The notes: generated by a model not told the origin, from the letters alone. 64,000 nucleotides of DNA from Trichobilharzia regenti (GCA_944472135.2 OX235270.1:117195842-117259841); one strand, 5' to 3'. Shown: positions 33,416 through 45,472, counted from the first letter of the stretch. Numbers and translations are program-made.

Positions 33416-36047
33416 AGAGTTCAACCGTAAAAGCCATCTTAGAATCAATGGGAATATTCTCAACGAAGTGGAGTCAGAAGTTCTGTCCACAAGAGTTACA
33501 CCAAAGCTTCCCGCGTCAGAATTACATTCATCCACTCAAACAAAGTCGTATCGTTAAATAGCACATTGATAGTGTACACAAAACCACATAGAAGGACTAC
33601 AACTGAAGATTAGACAAGGACAGAGGTGAATAATAAGGGTCAGAAATCAACATGCGGTACGCATATATCAAATTAATGATGCACAGTCCAGGGAAAAAAC
33701 GTATATCAATTAAAAAGCCACTTGATATGTCTAAATAATCATAAATATTGCAAACAGATCTTCCAAAAGTGATTCACCAAGAAATTTGTCTATTACATCT
33801 AAATGCACCTCGAGGACAGAAGATGAGCACCATGACTCAGTTATCAGTATTACAGTAGGCTTGGCAACCGATACTAGTGTTCTTAGTTCAGATATCTGAA
33901 TAGAGAACGTGGATTAACCAGTAATACCGTGAACAAGTCACTGCAAATTACAGACTGACTTAAAATATCACCATAAATTAATTCTGTATGTGCGTCAGCA
34001 CCGTCAAAGTTTATGGGTGAAAATGGGGTCGGATTGCGTGTCCATACATTGGTGTTGCAGAGTGATGAGGTAGTTCTAAGTGCCATGGGTCGTAACAGCT
34101 ATGCAAGACTAACAAAAACATGCTGTATGTTCTTTAATGTAAGGGTAGTGATGGTTGTAAGCCAGGGTGTGGGTTATTAGGTACGGAATCGTAAGATCTA
34201 CACATCAGCCTGTTATTCGGTATCTCTCTGAGTGTCTTGTTGGCGTTTCTGTAGCCAGGGAAATATTATGGGGAAGTTGCTTCGGTTGCAGGACCATGAA
34301 GTTTTTGAACCCTAGGTATTAAGAAGATGGAGTATGCTAAAAAGAACCACCCAACGTGGGTTTTCTGGAATGCTTATTCTTAGTATGCTTACTGAATACA
34401 AGGTATTCCACCCCATTACTAAATCCAGCGAAATTTATTCATTGCAGTGTAGTTACCACATTTAGGTGAACCCTTCTTAGAACCACCTACGACAATGCTT
34501 ACCGTCTCAGTTCTTTTCTGTGAAGATTTGGCTACAAGGATACTAATATCTAGATCAGTTTCTAGTTCCATTGGCAAGCATGCAGGTTGTACAGTTTTCT
34601 CAATGCTACTGTCAGTACTAGCTGACTATTCCTGCATTAACAGGGTTTCATGAAATCACTTTTTCTTACGACATGTCATGCGAACTTTTTTTATCACCCT
34701 CCACAACCTATAGTTTCTGCTATGATTGCAGTAATTGTATGTCTAGATCTCAGTAAGGCCTTTGATAATCTCAGTCTTAGACCCTTAATATCCTAAGTCC
34801 GGCTGCATGGGATTTAAAGCCTATTGCGACGTTGTATCTATATGTTTCTTACTGGGAACTGCTTATGTGCAGTGCTATTCAAGTGGTTAGTATAGGTTTC
34901 CATGCATCAAACCCTGTTCGGATAACAAGCGCAATTACACAAGGCAATGTTCTAGGTCCACTAATATGCTTTTTATACATCAGTAACATTTGTGACGTTA
35001 TTAAACATAGTAGACCTTTCCTGTTTACTGATGACATCAAAATAGTTTGCAGTTCACTCAGGAAAATAGTATCGTTCCTGTTTGAGAGATTCCAGGATGA
35101 CACTCATAACGTTCAGTTATCGTGTGACGAGTGAAGATGAAGTTGAACTTTGAAAAATGTGGAGTGCTGTACTTTAAGAACATCCACATACAATATTCAT
35201 TCTCCTCGCCTGAACCTAAATAAGATTTCAGTTCAAAATATTCTCCAGAGTTTAGCTTCACAGAGTATATCTACTTACAGGCCTCAACAGTAGAAACACT
35301 CCATGGATTTTCATTCCGAAACTTTAGAACTCAAGAATCTATAGTTCTCCTCTACTGGATATGCATAGGACTGTTACCCGAACGTTTTCCCTCTGTCATG
35401 GACAGTGTCTCAATAAAAACACAGGTGCTATACAGAAAGATTATAAAGGCCGTTAACTAGAAGACCAGCAAGTGAAAATCTCTGCGTTTCTCACTATGAG
35501 AGATGTACTATGTTTCACTTCAAAGATTTGTAGGCCGAAAGTGTAGAGTTTTCTTTAAAGATTACTTTTGGGATAGCGAAAGGGCTTATCTATTTCCCAA
35601 ACAGTGACTTGATATAAGGCTCATCTACACCCAGCTGGAATTAGGAACAGTTCTATCCCTTTTAAATACATATCTTACGCAGTGGTTTAGAAGCAGTCTG
35701 TAACTAATTAAAACTCGAAGATATTATACACCACTCCTTTGACCCTTACTGTTAGCTCCACAAATCCACGTATTCCTCCTTCACCTCTTAAAGTTCTGTT
35801 GAGAACGAGATGTGCGTTTGACTGTAAACTGTTGATTGACAATACGATTACAATGGGTGCCTTAATCTATGAGAATAATTGTTTCAGTACTTTCACAATT
35901 GATTACATAATTAGTTATATTAAATGTGCCTTCAGCTAAGGTCTCAAAAATGGATGACACTAAATGCCTAGCTAAAACAATCTCATTAGACAGTTCCAGG
36001 CAACCAGAATCTGTTCTCATTCATTTATAATAAAAACGAAAGTGAAA
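33416..36047 (+). repeat. Array unit 1
   Basis: Complete 2632-bp unit with the most private differences: its first bases differ from other units ('cgtaaaagcc' against 'cgtataaggc'), and its motif C codes TDD where the others code SDD. Confidence 0.9.
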
Positions 36048-37730
36048 AGAGTTCAACCGTATAAGGCATCTTAGAATCAATGGGAATATTCTCAACGAAG
36101 TGGAGTCAGAAGTTCTGTCCACAAGAGTTACACCAAAGCTTCCCGCGTCAGAATTACATTCATCCACTCAAACAAAGTCGTATCGTTAAATAGCACATTG
36201 ATAGTGTACACAAAACCACATAGAAGGACTACAACTGAAGATTAGACAAGGACAGAGGTGAATAATAAGGGTCAGAAATCAACATGCGGTACGCATATAT
36301 CAAATTAATGATGCACAGTCCAGGGAAAAAACGTATATCAATTAAAAAGCCACTTGATATGTCTAAATAATCATAAATATTGCAAACAGATCTTCCAAAA
36401 GTGATTCACCAAGAAATTTGTCTATTACATCTAAATGCACCTCGAGGACAGAAGATGAGCACCATGACTCAGTTATCAGTATTACAGTAGGCTTGGCAAC
36501 CGATACTAGTGTTCTTAGTTCAGATATCTGAATAGAGAACGTGGATTAACCAGTAATACCGTGAACAAGTCACTGCAAATTACAGACTGACTTAAAATAT
36601 CACCATAAATTAATTCTGTATGTGCGTCAGCACCGTCAAAGTTTATGGGTGAAAATGGGGTCGGATTGCGTGTCCATACATTGGTGTTGCAGAGTGATGA
36701 GGTAGTTCTAAGTGCCATGGGTCGTAACAGCTATGCAAGACTAACAAAAACATGCTGTATGTTCTTTAATGTAAGGGTAGTGATGGTTGTAAGCCAGGGT
36801 GTGGGTTATTAGGTACGGAATCGTAAGATCTACACATCAGCCTGTTATTCGGTATCTCTCTGAGTGTCTTGTTGGCGTTTCTGTAGCCAGGGAAATATTA
36901 TGGGGAAGTTGCTTCGGTTGCAGGACCATGAAGTTTTTGAACCCTAGGTATTAAGAAGATGGAGTATGCTAAAAAGAACCACCCAACGTGGGTTTTCTGG
37001 AATGCTTATTCTTAGTATGCTTACTGAATACAAGGTATTCCACCCCATTACTAAATCCAGCGAAATTTATTCATTGCAGTGTAGTTACCACATTTAGGTG
37101 AACCCTTCTTAGAACCACCTACGACAATGCTTACCGTCTCAGTTCTTTTCTGTGAAGATTTGGCTACAAGGATACTAATATCTAGATCAGTTTCTAGTTC
37201 CATTGGCAAGCATGCAGGTTGTACAGTTTTCTCAATGCTACTGTCAGTACTAGCTGACTATTCCTGCATTAACAGGGTTTCATGAAATCACTTTTTCTTA
37301 CGACATGTCATGCGAACTTTTTTTATCACCCTCCACAACCTATAGTTTCTGCTATGATTGCAGTAATTGTATGTCTAGATCTCAGTAAGGCCTTTGATAA
37401 TCTCAGTCTTAGACCCTTAATATCCTAAGTCCGGCTGCATGGGATTTAAAGCCTATTGCGACGTTGTATCTATATGTTTCTTACTGGGAACTGCTTATGT
37501 GCAGTGCTATTCAAGTGGTTAGTATAGGTTTCCATGCATCAAACCCTGTTCGGATAACAAGCGCAATTACACAGGGCAATGTTCTAGGTCCACTATTATG
37601 CTTTTTATACATCAGTAACATTTGTGACGTTATTAAACATAGTAGACCTTTCCTGTTTTCTGATGACATCAAAATAGTTTGCAGTTCACTCAGGAAAATA
37701 GTATCGTTCCTGTTTGAAATATTCCAGGAT

Positions 37731-37793
37731 ACAGTTTACAGTTTACAATTTATTTAGGATAGTAGGCTATATGCCTGTGTTAATCCTTTCGAT
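37731..37793 (-). other. 3' UTR and terminal heptad repeats of the CR1 LINE
   Basis: On the minus strand the UTR ends with two and a half copies of the heptad TGTAAAC, after 'aaataaatt'. Such 3' repeats are thought to be recognised by the CR1 RT for priming. Confidence 0.75.
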
Positions 37794-40646
37794 TTATTGC
37801 ATACAGGAGGTCCAATCTCGCCTTGAATGAATCAACGGATGGCGCTGATACGAGTGTTCCGGTAGGGAGTTCCAATGGTTCACAATTCGATGCGAAAAAC
37901 GGATTTCCAGACGCAGACGATTCGACCGTGGTTTTTGAACCTTGAGGTGATGTCCTCGCAATTGGTTGGTGCTAGAAGGAAGAAATAATTTAGATAAATT
38001 AGCTCCAAAATCATTTCTTAGGATACGGTATGCTAGTATTAGGTCACCCCTAAGTCGTCTGTATGACAGTGGAAATAAACCCAGTCGACTTAACCTCTCC
38101 TCATATGACAGGGTTGAGAAACCCTTTATTAGCTTAGTTCCTACTCTTTGCACCCTTTCTAATAAGTCTATTTCGTATTTGAAACACGGGCTCGCTGCCT
38201 GGATCCCATATTCCAAATGAGGTCTGATATAAGTCGGATATAATATACGAAATATATCAGCGTCAAAGTTCGCAAAAGCCTTGCGTATGGCCCATAACAT
38301 TCGAAAACCCTTAGTGGCTGCAGTTCTACAGTTTGTTGCTGTTTTCAAGTCATGCTGCACAACCACTCCCAAGTCCTTGTACTCAGTGACCACTGGGAGA
38401 GTAATGCCATTCATTGAGTAATTGTGCACGTGACTATGGGATACATGCATAACTACACTCTTGCTTAAGTTAATCTCCAAGGCCCAGTGCTTACACCAAT
38501 CACTTAACAAGTTTAAATCTTCCTGCAAAGCAAGTTGATCACTGTCATCGTGCAAAGCCCTCCATATCTTGATGTCATCAGCAAACAGTAAGCAGGATGA
38601 CTTAACTACCGATGGAATCTCATTAACATAAATCAGGAAAAGAAGTGGGCCTAGAATTGTACCCTGAGGAACGCCACTCTTAACCGATTCCCATGTTGAT
38701 AAAACCCCGTTAACTCGTACTCTTTGTCTTCTGTCCTTTAGAAAGTCTTGAATCCAGTCGGTAACCACTTTATTGATTCCCAGACTACCTAACTTTACTA
38801 GAAGACCTGAATGAGAAACCCTGTCAAACGCCTTGCTAAGGTCTATGAATATGGCATCCACCGGTATATTAGCATCAGCTGAGCTTGCCCAACTTTCTCT
38901 GGCCAAAAGAAGGTTGGTCAAGCAAGAATGACCTGCTCTAAAACCGTGCTGTTCCACAGCGAAAAGTTTGTTCCCTTCAATGAACTGAATGATAGCATCA
39001 CGAATTATTCTTTCTAGTAGTTTAACAACAATACTGGTCAAACTAACAGGACGATAGTTCTGAACTAAGTTTCTAGATCCGGTTTTGAAGACCGGACTAA
39101 TGATGGCATCTTTCCAGTCTCTTGGACATTTAGACTGGTCCAGAGACATATTGAAGATTACCGACAATGGCTCGGCTATGCTTTCAGCCAATGCTGTTAA
39201 TATACGTGGGTGGAGTTCATCAGGGCCACTGGACTTACCAGGATTGAGCCTTAGAAGCCACTTTAGGACAGTATCCTTTCCAATGTATAAGGGTGCCATT
39301 TTCAAGTTACCTTCTGGAAAATTTACAAAGCTGGTATCAATATTATCAGAGAATACTTGACTAAAGTGCTTGGACAAAGCCTCAGCCTTAGTCAAGTTAT
39401 CCTCAGCCATGTTTGTCTGGTCATCTTCAAGCATAAGAGGTGGGATAGCATCACTCTTACGTGTTCTTCTCTTGATATATGAGAAGAGTCTTTTTGGGCA
39501 GCCTGGTGAACTTTTAACTAACTGGGTTTCGTAAGCTATCCTTGACTGGTGGATCAAAGTTTTACACTGGTTTCTGGTTTCACAGTATTTCAGCCGGAAC
39601 TGCTGTAGCCCAGTAGAAACAAAGAGATTCCAGAACCTTTTTCTCCGTCTCAGGAGTGTTATAGCTTGTCTATTTATCCATGGTGGCCGATTTGTTGGCC
39701 TTTTAGGAACCCTCCAGGGGATGAGATCAGTGGTAACCCTCTCAAGTGTATTCTTAAATCTATCCCATTCATCTTCAATGGATGAGACAATGTTGACTGA
39801 CCAGTCGGCAGTTGAAGCACGCTCCTTTATAGCCACTATGTCAGCATGCCAAACACTAGGCCGGGATTTGGGTTGAAAACTGACTAAATTGCCAGCCCTT
39901 AAGTTAAAATCTAACACCCCATGATCACTGTTTGCTAGAGGTGGATGAATAACTAGACCATCCACGTCGTCGTTGTCATGAGTAAGCACTAAGTCCAGCA
40001 AGGAAGATCCTTGGGTAGAACCGAATCTTGTACTACCTAAGACATGTTGTGTCAGGGCATTTTCCATGGTTGTCAAGAGTAACCGGCTGTCAAACTTATC
40101 AGCGGATCCTGGAGATGTGACAGCTACCCAGTCTATATGAGGTGCATTAAAATCACCTAGAATAAGACAGCTACTGTGTTTACTCCATTGTTTGAGGTGA
40201 TCTAAAATGAAGTCATCACACTGACAATAGGGACTTCTATACAGAACTCCAATGAGTAGAGTGCCGGTTGCAAAGCTTACTTCACAGCTAATTACCTCAC
40301 CTGTCCCACTGTCATGAGCTTCAGATTTCACGGAACGAACATGTAGGGAGTTGTTGATGTACAGAGCAACCCCGCCACCTCTACGACCCTTAACTCTGTC
40401 GCTGCGCAAGCAACTAAATCCGCATAGCTCAGGTGTGTCATCTAATCCCGAAACCAGCCATGTTTCAGTAATGGCCACAATACCTGGGCTAAGGTCTTCT
40501 ACTAATACACCTAGCTCGTGAAATTTGTTCCCGATACTACGTATATTAGTGTACACTACCTTCAGGCTTCCTATGCGGTCTGGCTTATCCACACAGGTCT
40601 TGGAAGCATACGTTTCCAAGACCTGACTATTTGAAAACCCACCAGT
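37794..40646 (-). CDS. CR1 ORF2: apurinic endonuclease and reverse transcriptase
   Basis: Open from 40646 to the stop at 37794-37796. Numbering from the TTG codon at 40619 (941 codons): the endonuclease is about 18-240, with N25 (YTNIRS), E52 (ITETWL), D156/N158 (LGDFNAP) and SDH 231-233. The RT spans about 450-760, with YRPVSLTS, QHGFRAGHSC, motif A FIDLSKAFD (591-599), motif B SGVPQGTILGPLLF and motif C FADD (679-682). The C-terminal region has YIRPHLEYG. All catalytic residues are present. There is no AUG in this frame before residue 185, inside the endonuclease, so AUG initiation cannot yield a whole protein. The frame is -1 relative to ORF1 and overlaps it by 76 nt; a frameshift signal lies in the overlap. 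The role is target nicking and target-primed reverse transcription. Confidence 0.93.
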   Translation of the reverse strand, partial: TGGFSNSQVLETYASKTCVDKPDRIGSLKVVYTNIRSIGNKFHELGVLVEDLSPGIVAITETWLVSGLDDTPELCGFSCLRSDRVKGRRGGGVALYINNSLHVRSVKSEAHDSGTGEVISCEVSFATGTLLIGVLYRSPYCQCDDFILDHLKQWSKHSSCLILGDFNAPHIDWVAVTSPGSADKFDSRLLLTTMENALTQHVLGSTRFGSTQGSSLLDLVLTHDNDDVDGLVIHPPLANSDHGVLDFNLRAGNLVSFQPKSRPSVWHADIVAIKERASTADWSVNIVSSIEDEWDRFKNTLERVTTDLIPWRVPKRPTNRPPWINRQAITLLRRRKRFWNLFVSTGLQQFRLKYCETRNQCKTLIHQSRIAYETQLVKSSPGCPKRLFSYIKRRTRKSDAIPPLMLEDDQTNMAEDNLTKAEALSKHFSQVFSDNIDTSFVNFPEGNLKMAPLYIGKDTVLKWLLRLNPGKSSGPDELHPRILTALAESIAEPLSVIFNMSLDQSKCPRDWKDAIISPVFKTGSRNLVQNYRPVSLTSIVVKLLERIIRDAIIQFIEGNKLFAVEQHGFRAGHSCLTNLLLARESWASSADANIPVDAIFIDLSKAFDRVSHSGLLVKLGSLGINKVVTDWIQDFLKDRRQRVRVNGVLSTWESVKSGVPQGTILGPLLFLIYVNEIPSVVKSSCLLFADDIKIWRALHDDSDQLALQEDLNLLSDWCKHWALEINLSKSVVMHVSHSHVHNYSMNGITLPVVTEYKDLGVVVQHDLKTATNCRTAATKGFRMLWAIRKAFANFDADIFRILYPTYIRPHLEYGIQAASPCFKYEIDLLERVQRVGTKLIKGFSTLSYEERLSRLGLFPLSYRRLRGDLILAYRILRNDFGANLSKLFLPSSTNQLRGHHLKVQKPRSNRLRLEIRFSHRIVNHWNSLPEHSYQRHPLIHSRRDWTSCMQ

Positions 40647-41686
40647 TTAAGGTTAGTCTCACCATTTTTACGTCTTGTTTCTAGCTGGGACAAAACTTCT
40701 TTTCGTTTAAGTCTGTCTTCAAGAGATAAATCAGGTCTGGCTGAAATTCCTGACCCGGCAAGGTTGTGTACATTAGCCAGTAGATGATTCCGTTCATCAG
40801 GAGAACCTAAGACTACTTTAAGCAACCTACGCTGACTAGAACATTCATCATCTCTTTTGCCTATTCTAATCAGCTTTTTAATCGATACTCCAGGGAAATT
40901 CGCTGGGAGCATCTTCCTTATAATACTACTCACTAATTTAAGGTCGTGATCGTGCCTTTTCACGGGATCAGATTCTTTGGACTCTTCCAAATTTCCAACA
41001 ATTATGTTAGAGTCTAAGGAGAGCTTGTCGTATTTAGCAGTGGCTACGTCCTTTCTCACCACTATTGATGCAGCCTGGCTACAGGTGACAGACGTTTGCC
41101 TACCATCAATATTACTATATTTCTTCCGACTGCTTATTTTTGTTACCCATTTATCATCTGCCTGCAGTTGCTTCTCAGGGCTGCTGCAGTTTTTGATGGT
41201 ACAATCAAGATCAGTGTCTGCGCCACCTTCATGGTGAACTTCGCTTACGGTGTTCTCTGGTTCTGAGATGCTGTTTACAGCTTCCGTTTTGTTACCTTTT
41301 CGCTTACTAAGACGCTTCGAACGCCTAGTAGGTTTTACTTCCGGGGTAACTGGGATAGTAACCGCCGGTGTGATAACATTCATGATGGCACTTACTGCTT
41401 CATCTTCAGACGGGCAGTCCGTGTCACTCTTACTAGCCACGCTATCATCAGGAAGTTCCATGGCTTTAGACAGCAGTTCGTGAGCCTCCCTTATTAAGGT
41501 CATCTTTGGGGAGCAACACATTCTGCACATCCAGTGGGATGTTGGAGCAGTACAACGTTTGTATGCAGCTGGACGTAATCCAGTACACATCTTATGATAC
41601 CACTTTTCACAGTTATTACACTGTATTCCATCATCTACCAAAAAGTAACACTCCGCCCTATTACATTTATGTGGTACTTTTGACAT
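40571..41686 (-). CDS. CR1 ORF1: PHD-finger, nucleic-acid-binding protein
   Basis: 371 codons from an ATG at 41686. Residues 8-57 form a C4HC3 PHD-type zinc finger: C8-x4-C13, C23-x2-C26-x4-H31-x2-C34, C54-x2-C57. A basic stretch (RRSKRLSKRKGNK, about 116-128) and an acidic/Ser-rich middle follow. From about 230 to 340 is an RRM-like module: IIVGNLEES, RIGKRDDE, RLLKVVLGS, then ARPDLSLEDRLKRKEVL. PHD-containing ORF1 proteins are known in CR1-group LINEs and are thought to bind chromatin or RNA. The last 20 codons overlap ORF2, and the slippery site is at codons 349-351. Confidence 0.88.
   Translation of the reverse strand: MSKVPHKCNRAECYFLVDDGIQCNNCEKWYHKMCTGLRPAAYKRCTAPTSHWMCRMCCSPKMTLIREAHELLSKAMELPDDSVASKSDTDCPSEDEAVSAIMNVITPAVTIPVTPEVKPTRRSKRLSKRKGNKTEAVNSISEPENTVSEVHHEGGADTDLDCTIKNCSSPEKQLQADDKWVTKISSRKKYSNIDGRQTSVTCSQAASIVVRKDVATAKYDKLSLDSNIIVGNLEESKESDPVKRHDHDLKLVSSIIRKMLPANFPGVSIKKLIRIGKRDDECSSQRRLLKVVLGSPDERNHLLANVHNLAGSGISARPDLSLEDRLKRKEVLSQLETRRKNGETNLKLVGFQIVRSWKRMLPRPVWISQTA
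40594..40640 (-). promoter_or_regulatory. Candidate programmed -1 ribosomal frameshift signal (ORF1/ORF2)
   Basis: On the minus strand GGGTTTT occupies 40640-40634 and reads G GGT TTT in the ORF1 frame, an X XXY YYZ slippery heptamer. An 8-nt spacer (40633-40626) leads to a perfect 12-bp stem (40625-40614 with 40605-40594) and an 8-nt loop. A -1 slip moves the ribosome exactly into the ORF2 frame, with the next codon at 40634, and would give a fusion of about 351 + 946 residues. ORF2 has no upstream AUG. All elements were seen in the sequence; frameshifting itself is inferred. Confidence 0.75.
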
Positions 41687-42840
41687 AATGAACTTCTACT
41701 GGAAACAGCCAAGACAATTTACCCAATATAGACTATATAAGTGGTTAAAATCAAAACTTAACAGACAAAAGTCAAGTTAAAGTTTTTTTTAAATGTTCTT
41801 GAAGTGAATAACACAACAAAACAGCGATTTGTCAAAAACGTGAAATACGTGAAAAAAGCACTCCCTCTCAAACAGCGCGCGAAGACTGAATGACACTCAT
41901 AACGTTCAGTTATCGTGTGACGAGTGAAGATGAAGTTGAACTTTGAAAAATGTGGAGTGCTGTACTTTAAGAACATCCACATACAATATTCATTCTCCTC
42001 GCCTGAACCTAAATAAGATTTCAGTTCAAAATATTCTCCAGAGTTTAGCTTCACAGAGTATATCTACTTACAGGCCTCAACAGTAGAAACACTCCATGGA
42101 TTTTCATTCCGAAACTTTAGAACTCAAGAATCTATAGTTCTCCTCTACTGGATATGCATAGGACTGTTACCCGAACGTTTTCCCTCTGTCATGGACAGTG
42201 TCTCAATAAAAACACAGGTGCTATACAGAAAGATTATAAAGGCCGTTAACTAGAAGACCAGCAAGTGAAAATCTCTGCGTTTCTCACTATGAGAGATGTA
42301 CTATGTTTCACTTCAAAGATTTGTAGGCCGAAAGTGTAGAGTTTTTTTTAGAGATTACTTTTGGGATAGCGAAAGGGCTTATCTATTTCCCAAACAGTGA
42401 CTTGATATAAGGCTCATCTACACCCAGCTGGAATTAGGAACAGTTCTATCCCTTTTAAATACATATCTTACGCAGTGGTTTAGAAGCAGTCTGTAACTAA
42501 TTAAAACTCGAAGATATTATACACCACTCCTTTGACCCTTACTGTTAGCTCCACAAATCCACGTATTCCTCCTTCACCTCTTAAAGTTCTGTTGAGAACG
42601 AGATGTGCGTTTGACTGTAAACTGTTGATTGACAATACGATTACAATGGGTGCCTTAATCTATGAGAATAATTGTTTCAGTACTTTCACAATTGATTACA
42701 TAATTAGTTATATTAAATGTGCCTTCAGCTAAGGTCTCAAAAATGGATGACACTAAATGCCTAGCTAAAACAATCTCATTAGACAGTTCCAGGCAACCAG
42801 AATCTGTTCTCATTCATTTATAATAAAAACGAAAGTGAAA

Positions 42841-45472
42841 AGAGTTCAACCGTATAAGGCATCTTAGAATCAATGGGAATATTCTCAACGAAGTGGAGTC
42901 AGAAGTTCTGTCCACAAGAGTTACACCAAAGCTTCCCGCGTCAGAATTACATTCATCCACTCAAACAAAGTCGTATCGTTAAATAGCACATTGATAGTGT
43001 ACACAAAACCACATAGAAGGACTACAACTGAAGATTAGACAAGGACAGAGGTAAATAATAAGGGTCAGAAATCAACATGCGGTACGCATATATCAAATTA
43101 ATGATGCACAGTCCAGGGAAAAAACGTATATCAATTAAAAAGCCACTTGATATGTCTAAATAATCATAAATATTGCAAACAGATCTTCCAAAAGTGATTC
43201 ACCAAGAAATTTGTCTATTACATCTAAATGCACCTCGAGGACAGAAGATGAGCACCATGACTCAGTTATCAGTATTACAGTAGGCTTGGCAACCGATACT
43301 AGTGTTCTTAGTTCAGATATCTGAATAGAGAACGTGGATTAACCAGTAATACCGTGAACAAGTCACTGCAAATTACAGACTGACTTAAAATATCACCATA
43401 AATTAATTCTGTATGTGCGTCAGCACCGTCAAAGTTTATGGGTGAAAATGGGGTCGGATTGCGTGTCCATACATTGGTGTTGCAGAGTGATGAGGTAGTT
43501 CTAAGTGCCATGGGTCGTAACAGCTATGCAAGACTAACAAAAACATGCTGTATGTTCTTTAATGTAAGGGTAGTGATGGTTGTAAGCCAGGGTGTGGGTT
43601 ATTAGGTACGGAATCGTAAGATCTACACATCAGCCTGTTATTCGGTATCTCTCTGAGTGTCTTGTTGGCGTTTCTGTAGCCAGGGAAATATTATGGGGAA
43701 GTTGCTTCGGTTGCAGGACCATGAAGTTTTTGAACCCTAGGTATTAAGAAGATGGAGTATGCTAAAAAGAACCACCCAACGTGGGTTTTCTGGAATGCTT
43801 ATTCTTAGTATGCTTACTGAATACAAGGTATTCCACCCCATTACTAAATCCAGCGAAATTTATTCATTGCAGTGTAGTTACCACATTTAGGTGAACCCTT
43901 CTTAGAACCACCTACGACAATGCTTACCGTCTCAGTTCTTTTCTGTGAAGATTTGGCTACAAGGATACTAATATCTAGATCAGTTTCTAGTTCCATTGGC
44001 AAGCATGCAGGTTGTACAGTTTTCTCAATGCTACTGTCAGTACTAGCTGACTATTCCTGCATTAACAGGGTTTCATGAAATCACTTTTTCTTACGACATG
44101 TCATGCGAACTTTTTTTATCACCCTCCACAACCTATAGTTTCTGCTATGATTGCAGTAATTGTATGTCTAGATCTCAGTAAGGCCTTTGATAATCTCAGT
44201 CTTAGACCCTTAATATCCTAAGTCCGGCTGCATGGGATTTAAAGCCTATTGCGACGTTGTATCTATATGTTTCTTACTGGGAACTGCTTATGTGCAGTGC
44301 TATTCAAGTGGTTAGTATAGGTTTCCATGCATCAAACCCTGTTCGGATAACAAGCGCAATTACACAGGGCAATGTTCTAGGTCCACTATTATGCTTTTTA
44401 TACATCAGTAACATTTGTGACGTTATTAAACATAGTAGACCTTTCCTGTTTTCTGATGACATCAAAATAGTTTGCAGTTCACTCAGGAAAATAGTATCGT
44501 TCCTGTTTGAGAGATTCCAGGATGACACTCATAACGTTCAGTTATCGTGTGACGAGTGAAGATGAAGTTGAACTTTGAAAAATGTGGAGTGCTGTACTTT
44601 AAGAACATCCACATACAATATTCATTCTCCTCGCCTGAACCTAAATAAGATTTCAGTTCAAAATATTCTCCAGAGTTTAGCTTCACAGAGTATATCTACT
44701 TACAGGCCTCAACAGTAGAAACACTCCATGGATTTTCATTCCGAAACTTTAGAACTCAAGAATCTATAGTTCTCCTCTACTGGATATGCATAGGACTGTT
44801 ACCCGAACGTTTTCCCTCTGTCATGGACAGTGTCTCAATAAAAACACAGGTGCTATACAGAAAGATTATAAAGGCCGTTAACTAGAAGACCAGCAAGTGA
44901 AAATCTCTGCGTTTCTCACTATGAGAGATGTACTATGTTTCACTTCAAAGATTTGTAGGCCGAAAGTGTAGAGTTTTCTTTAAAGATTACTTTTGGGATA
45001 GCGAAAGGGCTTATCTATTTCCCAAACAGTGACTTGATATAAGGCTCATCTACACCCAGCTGGAATTAGGAACAGTTCTATCCCTTTTAAATACATATCT
45101 TACGCAGTGGTTTAGAAGCAGTCTGTAACTAATTAAAACTCGAAGATATTATACACCACTCCTTTGACCCTTACTGTTAGCTCCACAAATCCACGTATTC
45201 CTCCTTCACCTCTTAAAGTTCTGTTGAGAACGAGATGTGCGTTTGACTGTAAACTGTTGATTGACAATACGATTACAATGGGTGCCTTAATCTATGAGAA
45301 TAATTGTTTCAGTACTTTCACAATTGATTACATAATTAGTTATATTAAATGTGCCTTCAGCTAAGGTCTCAAAAATGGATGACACTAAATGCCTAGCTAA
45401 AACAATCTCATTAGACAGTTCCAGGCAACCAGAATCTGTTCTCATTCATTTATAATAAAAACGAAAGTGAAA
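42841..45472 (+). repeat. Array unit 3
   Basis: Complete 2632-bp unit. It shares 'gagttttctttaaagatt' with unit 1, but 'gaggtaaataat' with unit 4. Confidence 0.92.

Larger units (their letters stand above)
37731..41889 (-). mobile_element. Full-length CR1-clade LINE with two open ORFs
   Basis: A 4159-bp minus-strand non-LTR retrotransposon: 5' UTR about 203 bp, ORF1 (41686-40571), ORF2 in the -1 frame (to 37794), and a 3' UTR of only about 63 bp ending in heptad repeats (TGTAAAC TGTAAAC TGT), as CR1 elements end in short tandem repeats and not poly(A). Absence of a long target-site duplication (at most 2 bp, AT) also fits CR1. Both frames are free of stops, so it looks young and may be active or recently so. 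It inserted after the array had formed, since units 1, 3 and 4 lack it. Confidence 0.92.
36048..42840 (+). repeat. Array unit 2, split by a CR1 LINE
   Basis: The unit is intact but for the insertion at 37731-41889, which falls just after motif C ('ccaggat'). Sequence resumes as 'atgacactc'. Two bases (AT) are present on both sides, the only possible target duplication. Two substitutions occur just before the insertion point. Confidence 0.9.

Noticed and set aside
34832..35134. Array open frames (for example 34832-35134, 33883-34086 minus, 35739-35939) as host genes
   Set aside because: The plus frames are fragments of a stop-ridden CR1 RT repeated in every unit; the minus frames are antisense shadows with no motif.
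37966..38220. Plus-strand open frames within 37966-41688
   Set aside because: Antisense shadows of the CR1 ORF1 and ORF2, with no domain and no conservation expected.
37729..41891. A true 2-bp target-site duplication (AT) for the CR1 insertion
   Set aside because: Two bases can match by chance or come from the element end. CR1 elements often lack duplications, so it is noted but not claimed.
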